DNA of 64,000 bases from Diospyros lotus (taxonomy: Eukaryota > Streptophyta > Magnoliopsida > Ericales > Ebenaceae), in contig NC_068346.1 of assembly GCF_014633365.1 (NCBI RefSeq), positions 37,139,191-37,203,190 of the forward strand. The letters are read 5' to 3'. The notes beneath the pieces are model-generated. The model had not been told where the DNA came from. It did not search any database and worked only from the letters and a program-made list of their open reading frames with translations. The position numbers were made by a program, and so were the translations under genes. Below, piece after piece: positions 25,501 to 37,500 of this stretch (its first letter is position 1; every line of letters starts with the position of its first letter).

Positions 25501-28500
25501 ATCCTCTTGAGAGCAGTCTTTATTTCCAGAAAATGATCAGTACAGCAGCGGCCCTTCTCTCCCTTCTATTCCCGAGCGCCCCAATTGTTTTCCCCCAAGA
25601 TTACAAAGATAACAGCCCTAGCCTTTCTCTCAAAAACAATCAACACTCGTTACAAACAAAAAAAATGAGAACTCTCTCTCCATTTGCTACTCCTTGCCCT
25701 CTATTTATAATAGTGGGTGGATGTCCCAATGAATATTATAGATATTTACAGTTTAACCCTCAAACTATAACTAATTACAATTTAGGTTACAACTTCTATC
25801 TAAAATCTTCGAAAGGAACTCTAGCAAACTGACATCATTCACTGCTACTGCCATCATCTTCTTCTTATACCATATACTCGAGACAACCTTTAACACCTCT
25901 TGTACCAACACTGCACCCACCCCCGTCTCGCATGCATCCGTCTCCAAAATGAAGGGTTTAGTAAAATCCAATAGGGTTAGTATAGGGGCCTATGTCATGA
26001 CGTTCTTTAAGGTGTGGAAGGCTACCTCTGCCCTTGGATTCCATCCAAAACTGTTCTTTTTGAGCAATTCAATTAATGGTTTACTTATAACTCCATAATC
26101 TTTGATGAATCTCCTATAATACCCTGTTAAACCCAAGAATCCTCTTAGGTCTTTGACTGTGTTAGGCCTCAACCACTCCACCATCACAGCAATCTTACTC
26201 GGGTCTATACTTACTCCTTCAGCAATAATTATGTGGCCTAAATACTCCACCTTCCTCTCAACAAAGGTACACTTAGACCGCTTTGTTGATTAGATCTGAG
26301 TATTTTGAAGGTTATTTCTAAGTGGCTCAAATGTTGGTCAAGAGATGGGCTATATATGAGAATGTCATCAAAAAAGACAAATATGAATTTTCTTAGATAG
26401 AGGTTAAAAATGTGGTTCATTAAGGTTTGGAATGTGATAAAGGCATTAATTAGGCCAAATGGCATCACTAAAAACTCATATAGGCCTTCATGAGTCCTAA
26501 AGGCGGTCTTGGGATTTGGGAATATCTGTTAAGACTCATTCGGATTTGGTGATACCCTAATCTTAAGTCAAGCTTGGAGAAAACAATGGCACTAGCCAAC
26601 TCATCTAGGAGGTCCTCTATTATTGGGATTGGGAATTTGTTCTTGATAGTTAGGGAATTCAATTGGCGGTAGTCAACAAAAAACCACCAAGAGCCATCTT
26701 TTTTCTTGGCTAGAAGAACAGGGGAAGCAAAAGGATTTTGACTCGGCTGCATTATGGATTTGGTCAGCATTTCTTTGACCAGTCTTTCGATCTCAGCCTT
26801 TTGAAAAGGAGAATACCTATAGGCCCGAACATTTACAAGTTTCGTGTTGGGTTTCAAATGGATGGAATGGTCAAGGAATCTGGTCGGGGGTAGGCTAGAA
26901 GGTTCAGCAAATAAATTATCATACTTAATCAACAAGGAATGTAAAGGGTCACTAGGTCATACCTCGTTGAGTGGATGTAATGTGGCAGCCGTTTCCAGGC
27001 CTGAATCTCCTTCTGCTGCTGCCTTTCCTCCTGCATCTTCTTCCTCAATCCCCAACTCCATGGCATATAGGGAATGTAGCTGGGCAATGACAGCTTCCCC
27101 ATACTGAAATAATTTCTGCATCCTTTGCCCCGTCACCATTTTGCATTCTCCCTCTTCCCAGCTCCCTGTTAACGTGATCCTTTTACCTGCCCATCCAAAA
27201 GTTACTTCCAGTTTATTGAAATCAAAAATCAAAGGGCTCACTGTTTTCATCCAATCCACCCCTAGCACAATATGGCAGCTGCCTAACTTCAAAATTCGCA
27301 GATCCATAGTGAATTCATGACATTGCATCACCCACCTGAATGCTGGACATTTGAATCGACTGACCATTTTGCTGCCATTTGTGACCGTTAACATGTGACA
27401 CTATGAGTTTAAGGCGGTATCCTCATCTAGGAAGCTGTGTGTGCTTCCGCTATCAATGAGGATCATCACTCTCCTCTTCCCCACTGATCCCTTCACTTTA
27501 ATTATCTTTTCGGATGGGCAGCCCTCCAAGGCATGTAAGGATATCTCACCCCCTTCTTCCCCAATAGCTCCATCCTCCGCAGCCTCCAAATGACAGGCTT
27601 CTTCTGCTCCTCCTTCCTCCTCTTCTTCTTGGCCTTCCATTTGTAGGAGCTGCTTTCTACATTGATGACCGAGGGAATACCTCTCCCCACAGCGGAAACA
27701 CAGCCCAAGTTGCCATTTCTGTTCCATTGACAGGGACTTCACTGGAGTTGCGTTAGGATAATTCTTTGGAAGAAAACTCCCTTTATGACCTATCTGTTGG
27801 CCGAATTTAATTACAGCTCCTGCCCCACGCTGCAGGCTGCCCCCTGCATACCCTCTGGCTGCATTCCTTTGTTTCTTACACACTGCCTCTAAGGCCAACT
27901 CCTGCAGCTGTGCCTTTTCGGACATCTTAACCAAGGGTCAAAGCTCATCACTTAATCTGCTGATGAAGCTCGATACAAAATACTACTCATCTAAGGTAGG
28001 TCAAGAAACCATGAGCAGCGATTTAAGTTCCATGAATCTGTTTTGATACTCCTCAACCGATCTGGTCTGTCTCAAATTGTGGAAGTCTTCCACTACATCA
28101 GCCATGGTTCGCTCTCCAAACTGAACACAGAAAGCTGCTACAAACTCTTCCCAAACCAGCACCGCCCTCCAGCTGCTCCACCCTTGGAACCACGAGTTGG
28201 CCACATCATTCAAATAGGCGGCAGCTACATTCACCCTCTGGCCATCTTCCACCCGGTAATGGTGGAAGAAGCACTTGCAGTGCCGGAATCTCCAACTTCG
28301 TTATAGCCACATGGTTCAGGTTTGTCACAGGATGTAAAGGAGGCCAAATTTTGCTGTGGATTTTGGTTGCTATTAATTGTATTCTTTTACTACTTTTAAT
28401 TGTAAGCTAGTACAGCCAGGTATAAAGGAGACTAGAATAGGATAAAATAGTTGGTTATAAGAGAGGTGATGTGGCCAGGTACTGTAGGATTCAAGAGCTT

Positions 28501-31500
28501 ATATAGTTTGCTCTAGGGGTGCTGTGGCAGCACCCCTAGAGCAAACTATATAAGCTCTTGAATCCTATAGTAAGAGGTATCGAAAATCAATCAAGAAATC
28601 TGATTTCTTCTTCTCTCAAACTTTTCTCTCTTGAATCTTTCTCTCTTATTCTCTTCTTCACTCTCTCCCATTCTTCTTCACTGTTCTCCAGAACCCCTTC
28701 TAATTCACACTGAATTAGACGAGTTGCTATTGGACAAGTTGTTATTGTCACAGCATAGCAGTAACATTTGGTATTAGAGCTTTGATCCCGACAAGAAGCT
28801 TTTTAGCGACGTGAGAGATGGCCGAGAGGACTCGCATGAAGAATATGGAGTCACAACTCCAGCAACTTAATTCGGCCATGGAGGAGTTCCAAAACAGGGT
28901 GGATCGATTGGAATGGGGCTCCAAGAAGAACTATGATGCGATAGGCAGACTAGAGCGGAGGCTAGAAGGTGGAATAAATCAAATGAGGGAAAACATCAAC
29001 CAAATGAGGGAGGAGATGGGAAACCAACTTCAACAGTTCATGTTGATGTTTTCCCAGCAAAATCAAGTAGGAATGGTCCCTGACTTTCCCCCTAGAACTA
29101 GAACAGAATCGATTTTAGATAATGAGAGGGTGAATAGAGGAAATCGAACATCTGAAATTGAAGGAGAGCAGGAGAATGAGGTTGAAACTATGACAAGAAG
29201 AGGTCGTGAGGACTAGGTTAATCCACCTCAACCGGGGTTCCTCATGCCCCGGATGGAAATACCCTTGTTTGAGGGAACTAATCCTAGATGGTTGGTTAGG
29301 AAGTATGAAAGATTGTTTGAATAGTACAATGTACCTGAGGAGAGAAGGGTAGCTTTGGCTGCTACCTACTTTGATGACATGGTGGATGCATGGCTCTAAG
29401 GATGGACCCGAACAGGGGAGAATTATACATGGGGGGAATTTACTGAAAAGCTATGTGAGAGATTCAAAGAAAGGAACATGTCGGATACCACAGAAGAGTT
29501 CAACAAGTTAAAGCAAGTTGGGGACGTTGGGTCATACTTGAGGAGGTTCGAAGAGTTGAGGTCATCAATGAGTAACCATGACCCTCACCTTGTCTGAAAC
29601 ATATTTTGTTTCTAGCTTCCTTAGTAGCTTTAGTGAGGATTTGAGGCCTATGGTGAAGATGATAAGACCGCGAACAATGGAGCAAGCAGCCGAGAGTGCC
29701 AAATCGCAAGAGTTGGTAGTTGAGGCCCTAATGAAAAAACAGAAGTAGAAGCAAAAGGCTATATCCATGGGGAATTGGTAGCAAGGGGTTCAATAGAGAT
29801 TCGATCAAGGAAAATGCAGGGGGAAGAAATTTTGGAGGTCCATATCCTAGGGGGAGGCCAAATGAACCAAAGAAGCAACCTAGTGTGTGTTACAAGTGTG
29901 GAGATAAATACTATCTCAGGCACCAATGCAAACGCCAATTGTTACTACTAGAAGGAGATAAAGAGTAAGGACTAGAAGAGGAAGAAGGAGAAGTGGTAGA
30001 AGGTTTCAGAGAAACTGGAGGAGAGGACGATGGAGAGATATCTCTCCATGCACTCAAAGGAATCACCAATAACAAGATAATCAAGGTTGAGGGCAAGGTG
30101 AAGGAAGGTAGTTTGTTAATCCTTATTGACAGTGGAAGCACCCACAGTTTCCTAGATGAGAGCACTACCAAGAAACTCAAGTGTCCACTCCCAGGCACAC
30201 CGCCTCTAACTGTGACTATTGCTAATGGAAACCGAGTATTGAGTAACTCGGCTTGCCTTGGATTCATGTGGGAAATGCAAGAGGAGAAGTTTGAGGCAGA
30301 TCTCAAACTGCTCCAACTAGGGGGGGGTGATGTTGTTTTAAGGGTAGATTGGATGAAGGGGGTGAGTCCCATAAGCTTCGACTTCAACTGAATAGAAGTG
30401 TCCTTTGAAAAGGGGTATCAAAAATCAATCAAGAAATTTGATTTCTTCTTCTCTCAAACTTTTCTCTACTTTTCTCTCTTCAATCTTTCTCTCTTATTCT
30501 CTTCTTCACTCTCCCCCGTTCTTCTTCACTGTTCTCCAGCAACCCCTTCTAATTCACACTGAATTAGAAGAGTTGTTATTGTCACAGCATAATAGCGACA
30601 AGGTTTGCCAGGGGTCCTTGCCAAAAATTTTCTGATCGTTCATCCATGCCCATCAAGTTGGTGGCCGATGGTCTGTCCCTTGCTCCAATCAAGATTGGGG
30701 TCGTGGTCAACCTTGGAGGAAAGTCCACCAGAAGGCTAGCATTTGGCAGCCATGAGAACAAGCTCAAAACGATGCTCAACTATTGTCTGATTCCAGCAAC
30801 TTCATCCCGAAGGCCCCGAACGCATTCTAGTTATTATCCAATTTTGGCGACTTCATCCCAAAGGCCTCAAACATTGCCTCGAAGGTTGGCAACTTCCTCT
30901 CGTGTGGCAGCACCTTCTGCTCTCATCCAACCCAACTCCTCCTGGGTCTGTTGTAGGCCAACATCCATCAGATCCATCTTATCATCGAGCTGCTCTTGGT
31001 GTTGTCGATACCCTACTCCAAAGTGTCTAGGAGTGTTTCAAAGTGCTTCATCCCCATTCCTTCTACCATCATCACCTCTCCCAAACGGTCAGAATCTCCT
31101 TCCGATCAAGGTGGACAGCTCTTTGTGACACCTGGTTGCTTCACCAACACGGGTCGAAATTGCCTTCCAACCAAAACCACAGCCCACAGCACCTTCCAAT
31201 CAAAGCAACAATTCGTTGCACCAACGCAGGTCGAATTTGCCTTCCGACCAAACCAAACCGTAGCACCTTCTGACCAGAACCGCAACACCATAGTCATGCT
31301 CCGTAAGAAGCTTCGTTGGTCTAGGTTAGGCTTGTCTTCCAATCAAAACGGCAACAACCCACAGAGCTCCAGTCAAAATCGCCTTCTACTCTGATACCAA
31401 TTGTTAATTCTCCAAAATTGACAAGGGTTTAATTGGATATTTTCAAATTGCGAGAAGATGCAAGAGAGAGAGAGTAACAGAAAGGAGAGAATGTTTCAGA

Positions 31501-34500
31501 ATATTCTCATTCATGATCATTAGGCTGAGGCAATACATACATATATATACTTGTAGATGCACAACTGCTAACCGTATACCCCTAATTAGCATACAAAATT
31601 CTATAATAACAATTTTACCCCGTAGGAATGTGACAGAAGTCGACAAAGCATACTTGACATATGAAATAACTCTAGAACTTTTAATTTACAAATCTAGCCA
31701 AGACAACAACTTCCACAAGAAGAGCTCTCATAGTTCAACCATAACAACTCCCTTGAGTCAATGACTCTGGAGCATCATAATTGGGGAAAACCCAACACTT
31801 TCACCAATGTGCAACCAAAACAACAATGAAATGGAAGTGCATTTACACCACCTGCAAATCTCATGTTGTTGTTGCCAAATACAACAATAGAAACTTGTAT
31901 GGAGTGAGGGAAATCGTCGTCTGAAGCTGTATGGGATATTACCGATCAAAGGTACAACCGCTGAACAAGCTAGAGAGGGAACCTGGCACGAAGAGCTAGT
32001 CTCTCGGAGAAGGGGCACCTTTCGGAGAGAACTAAGTTAACTAACGGCTCTCGGAGAGAAGTCACACAGCGGAGAGAGATGCCTCGCGAAAAGACTTGGT
32101 CCCACAGAGAGGGTTGGCTAACCCGATTCTCGACTCTGATGAGGGCTCTTAGATAGGATCTAATACACCTCTCGGAGAGGGATGTATTGGCTTCTAAAAA
32201 GAGTAAGGACCTCTTTCGAGAAGGTGCTTAGAGGGGGCCTCAGAGAGAATAGGGGTTCTCTTAGAGGGAACACGATTAGCTTGGCCTCAACCTCCGGAAG
32301 AGCTACTGCACAAGATGAGAGTTAGAAGGCCTTGCGGGAAGAATCTCCAGCGAAGACCCTCCGACGATCAAGTCAGTAGGCAGGAGAGAAGGAGCCATGG
32401 AAAGAAACGTAAGGATTTCAAAAAGAGAGAATAGAGAGGATATAGCTGGGTTACCAGATGCTCGGATCCCTTGGATAGTGTTGCACCTTGCCTTTTATAG
32501 TCTAAATCTCAAAGATCGAGGGAGACATGTGAGCCTCTCGGAGACCATGTTGTTGGCCTCTCCGCAGGAACCTCGAGGGGATGCCTCTTCGAGAGGTGGA
32601 ATCCTCTCAGAGATATCTTGCTGATAGCCCCGAGAGACTTCTTCCCAAGAGGACTCTCTCTGAGACAAGGAACCACACATGTCAACATCCTTTGCCCAAA
32701 TCGAGCATTTATGAATTCAGTAAGAGCACAACCAAGCAAGAAAATAAAGAGGTCCTCAGCTTTAGTTCTAGATAACATATTAATTGACTAAGTATGAAGT
32801 TTAAACTATTGACAACGGGACCTAATAATTTTATCAAGTTTTTTTAAAAAATAAAAAAAATATATGTAAAGCTTTGCATCGAGAATTCCCAAGTGATTGG
32901 AAGCGGCTAAAATAAACTAAGTTAGAAAGTCTAACTTATATAGCATATTATGAGGGGTATATTAGAGAATGTGTTCTCTTTGAATGAGTCCTTGCAATTA
33001 CCGCCTATATGTCTATAAATAGAAGGCATAGGAAGGCAGTCGCATCATTCATTTCACATTCTGTATACGAGTTTAGTGCTGTGAAACTGAGAGGAAAGGC
33101 TTGTAAAAGAGATTTCTTTGTAATCTCATAGAGCGGTGTACTTGTGTGATAGAGAAGAGGATTCTTGTATTGATTTCAAAAGGATTTCTAGTGGATTGCT
33201 CTCATATCGAAGAGGCAGGATGTAGGATTGCTTACAGCAATCTGAACCAAGATAAATCTTTGTCTTCTTGTGTGGTTTTCTTGTCTCTTTACTCTATTTC
33301 CATTATTGTCTTTAATTCTGATTTATATTTCTGTGGTTGGGATTGGTCTCGGGTGTGTGGTTGTGAATTGGCTGTGTTTGAGAGATCCTAGTGCTTCTAA
33401 TTGTAACATAATATCTCCCAATATTTACTGATTCTGTTAAGTGAGCTAATCTACTACCCCCAGCTTGTCCACTATCTACATTCTATTCATTCCATTGAGA
33501 CTAACAAGAGAAAGAGATATAAGTCCAAAGCCACTCACCCAAATTGGACACTTGAATCCATTAGCTACTTAATAGTGTTTGAAGAAGTTCATATTTGACA
33601 TAGAGAGAACTCCTGGCTCTCACATTGTTAGGTGACAAAAATCTCCGTGTGGCTACATTCTGGCCATATAATTATATCCTGCCACCTGATACCTAAGTCA
33701 TAGTTCATGCGAAGGCATGCCACTAATATAATAACCATTCTTGCAGCTAGACATGTATAAATCTCCAGCAGTGTTAATAATCATAGTTGAATCATGATAA
33801 TATTGAACATATTAATTGATTTGAGTATTTGACAAGCAGCAAAAACTACAATGGCAACATTCAGATTAAGCGTCACCAATATGGAAGATACAGCAGTTCA
33901 TACAAAAATTACAGAGATGTATGTGCAAACATTAACCTAATGCAGAAAAGAGGTCTCACATTGCCAACAAACACTGAACGAGAATCTACTTCCTCTTTGT
34001 TTGCCTGACTTGCTGCTGCTGTGGCAGGATCTGATATTATATTGAGGGAAACAGGTCAATCAATAGCACAAAAAATTACAAATATGTATACATGATTCAG
34101 TATCACACTAACTATCCTCACCATCATTGTCATACATATGAAGAAGCATGACAAATCCACTAACATGAGATAAACAGAAGGAAACGTATAATCTTCATCC
34201 CATCCTCACCATGATCTAAACCATTTTATTAATACATCAATTCCATCAAGCCAGTAATGTGAACCCACCATGTGTTCAACTTCACAAAATCCATTTACAA
34301 ACTCAGTTAACACCTACATTCAGTAACATGATATGCCCTCAATAAGATCAAGTTCAATGGATATAATTGTCATGTTCCTAGGGCAATAGAGGGCAATATT
34401 ATAATAATGATATAATACTTGTTAGGATTACAGTTGTATTGCACATGGGTGGTTGTATTGCACATGGATGCAATGGCTGAGGCTATAAATAAGTCACTCT

Positions 34501-37500
34501 TGTAGGAGAAGGATCATCTTTGAATTGATAATTGAAATCTCTCATTTCCCTCTCTTGAATTCTCTCAATCTCCCTCCAATTTCTCTCTAATCACTCTCGT
34601 TCTTTCCCTCTCTGTTTTGTTCTTCCCTAACTTCCCTCGTATCTCTTCCGATCTAACTTCCCCAATTCCTCCCCAATTACTTCCTAAACCTGTTGTGAAC
34701 CCTATGTTCATGACAATTGGTATCAGAGCAACCGTTCCTCGACAGCTTTCCCTATTGATTAATTTCTGACAGATTGACGCTTGTTGTCTGACAGAAGTTG
34801 ATTAGAGGGCGAATTCAACTCCGGTGATTCCAACAAACATTGGCAATTAGGTTGAGATTTGAAGCTGCGATTTCCGACAATCCAGGCTAGAGACAGAGGC
34901 GCAAGGCTAGGCCAGGCAGTTGAGTGAACAATGATTTAGACGGAGGCGACGCGAACATAGGAGCGTTCGCAGTTGGTGATCTGAGGTGAGCCTATGGTTT
35001 TTTTACTGGAACCAGGTGTTTTCCTTGGCAATTATGTGAAGCAATTCAAGTGAAGTCTATAATCGAGTCGATGGTCACAACCAGTGGACAGTGATTGGGA
35101 GGGTTGCGGTTGTTGCAAGTCGGAAACAGCAGGCGGAGCAGGTTCCGTAATCCACTGCGACTTGAATATTGGAGGCAACGCTCCCCAGGGAAGAAGCAAT
35201 GACTGAATTCGGAATTGAACTTGGATTTGGAAGTCGTAGTTGAGTAGAGCAAACTTGGATTTGAAAAGCAAAACTGAGCAAAGCCACTTCAGCTCGGAAT
35301 TGAAGATGATGTAGGCTAGGAGAGGTTCGCAGTAATAATGAGTTGAATTTGGAGGCGAATCAGAGTGGTGCAGCAGTAGTTTCGTGGCTAGAAACGTTGC
35401 TAATCCCAGCCTAGATTTGAAGACGTGTGAAGGTGAAGCATACCTCGGCGTTGGCTATTTGATCTTCAGGAGAACTAACTAGAGCAAGGTCCTTGGCCGT
35501 GATTTACGACAAGCTAGGCAAACTCCCTAACTGCGACAGCTCTCTGCTATGTTCCCGTGATCAAATTCCTGTTGGATTTCAAAATTTGATTCCAACACAC
35601 TAGGAGGTGAGTGTCGGCTAATGCTTTGGGCATGGAAATTTGAAGGCGACGGGGCCAATTGGTTTCAACAGTGCTTTCGAAGATGCCTAGAGCAGTTCCA
35701 GTTGATTAGAACTTGCAGGCGAATACAACCTCCTTGATTCCGATAGAGGAATTCTTGGCTAATTGGCCTTGAGGCAGTTGATTATCAAACTGTTGTGATG
35801 TCAATTGTGATTTTCGGCTGAGAGTCAGATTCTAGGAGACTCTAGGAGGCCAATCAAGTTGTTGTAACTGTGCAACTTCTTCCGTTCTTAAAATAGGCTG
35901 GATTTTGAAGCGGAATAACGCCTGAAATTTGCCACCTCTTGGATCAATTTCAGAGGTGACTATTGTGAGACAGATACAGAAGGGAAGTGTGGGATTCATC
36001 ATGTATAGAACTCCTTCTACTTGGACTTCGAAGTATAATATTGGTGAAAAATCAGCCATGAAAAGCAGTGCACGCATGAGGCACTTGGAGCCTCAATGGC
36101 AACAGAAGAAGGCTGCAATTTCAGCTATAAATAACAGGAAACATGAGAAGGGGATTAGCCAATGGGACAAGGGAACAAGAAGCGTGGTACATGAATCGAG
36201 CAAGAATTCGGTCGGATGCTACACGAACAATTGTAGGAGTTTGCAATGATACTTACTAAGAAGTATCGTTACAGTTTTTCCGCTGAATTCTTCGAGGATT
36301 ATCGTGGAAGTCTTAACAAAGAAGACTTCCTTAAAATGAAGCAGCCGAGGGAGAAAGCAAGAAGTCGAGAAGCGAATTCATTGCCCATTTCCAATGTGAA
36401 GTGGAAGAAGTATACCGGTTCTAGCAGAATTATCAAGGAGGAATGCAACATTAGTGATGATATTGGTGGTGAATGGCATTATCCAAAGGGAATCTGTAAT
36501 GAACAAATTAATAGGGCAGCAAAGGAAAAGGAACAATCTGAAATTGTTGAAAGAGAAGTTCATATAGAGGGAAATTCCAACAAACACAAGGAATGAGGAG
36601 TTGTTGAATTGTTTGTATGTAATCCGGAGATTCTGACTAAAACTTCAGCCAATATTAAGGGAGTTGGCACTGTAAATGAAGCGAACAAGTCAATGGAAAC
36701 TCAGGATTCCGAAGATGAAATAAGATTGGATAAGGAGATTGGTGTGAACCACGTTTTTCAAGGGCAGGAGGCTGATGACTCTATTGAAAAACAGGCTATA
36801 AATCAAATTGGGAAAGGGAACTGCTACGAAGATGGCTTCCTTGCAATTGATATTCCAGCCAAGGTTATTGTCTCATTAGATAACCCGATTATAAATCATG
36901 TTTGGGATGAAGGTTGTGATGGAGGCCTAGTTTCAACCATTAAGGAACATGTGGGACTTTCTTGTCACTTTCTATGCAACCAGTATGTCCGAACAGCAAG
37001 GGCAAGGAAATTTGAGTCCCTTACTATTGTTGGAAATGGTATGTTTGGAGGTATGTCTATGCTGGGATATCTTCTAATGTTGTGAAGGTGTGTGGATTTG
37101 ATAAGGAAGTATGGGGATAGCTTTTAATTGAAGGACAGCTACCAAAAAGAATTGATTCAAGATGTATGGTCGGAAATGAGGTTTTGCAAAAGTTGGACAA
37201 TGCCAACTCTCAAGGAGGGTTACAGTGTTTTGCACCGATAAAGCAAAATACTGTTTTGGAAATTCAAGAGAGCATGGCTTCAGCAAATAAATTCCTAACA
37301 AGATTTCAGCTAAGGAAAAAGGCTAAGGAAGCCAAGAGTTTTGCGGTGGAGAACAAAGCCCCTACTGCTCTGTTCATTCTTGCTACAACCAAAATTGCTG
37401 CAACAACTCCTAGATCTGACACTTCTACATTGTTGCATATAAAGGCGTTTGCGGATATCATCGCGAAGGGTGATGAAATATTCAAGGACATGAGAACCAC

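Larger units (their letters stand above)
28323..30600 (+). mobile_element. gypsy-derived element lacking pol, nested in the chromovirus gag (TSD AGGTT)
   Basis: The 5' LTR is 28323-28766 (TGTCACAGG to AGTAACA), followed by a tRNA-Met-like site TTTGGTATTAGAGC. A 3' LTR remnant spans about 30411-30600. AGGTT flanks both ends (28318-28322 and 30601-30605). The interior codes for gag, a zinc knuckle and protease of the same clade as its host element, then jumps straight into the middle of the 3' LTR near 30411. RT, RNase H and integrase are gone, as is the first part of the 3' LTR. The 5' LTR carries a perfect hairpin at 28485-28567. Confidence 0.9.
20500..31635 (-). mobile_element. Ty3/gypsy chromovirus retrotransposon, host to four nested insertions (TSD GAAGT)
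   Basis: The element reads on the minus strand. Its 5' LTR is 31635-31403 and its 3' LTR 20757-20500; both open TGTCACATTCC on that strand. The 5-base repeat GAAGT flanks both ends (20495-20499 and 31636-31640). A primer-binding site resembling initiator tRNA-Met (TGGTATCAGAGT, 31400-31389) follows the 5' LTR. A purine tract (GAGGGGGAGAG) precedes the 3' LTR. Order is gag, protease, RT, RNase H, integrase, then a chromodomain-like tail ([15 protein letters not shown]). Stops and frameshifts break all frames. Insertions lie at 21873-23082, 23458-24963, 25275-25895 and 28323-30600. Confidence 0.93.

Noticed and set aside
30646..31394. Three overlapping plus-strand frames that look like a small gene
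   Set aside because: They are antisense to the chromovirus gag and leader; the minus strand carries the recognisable gag-like coding.
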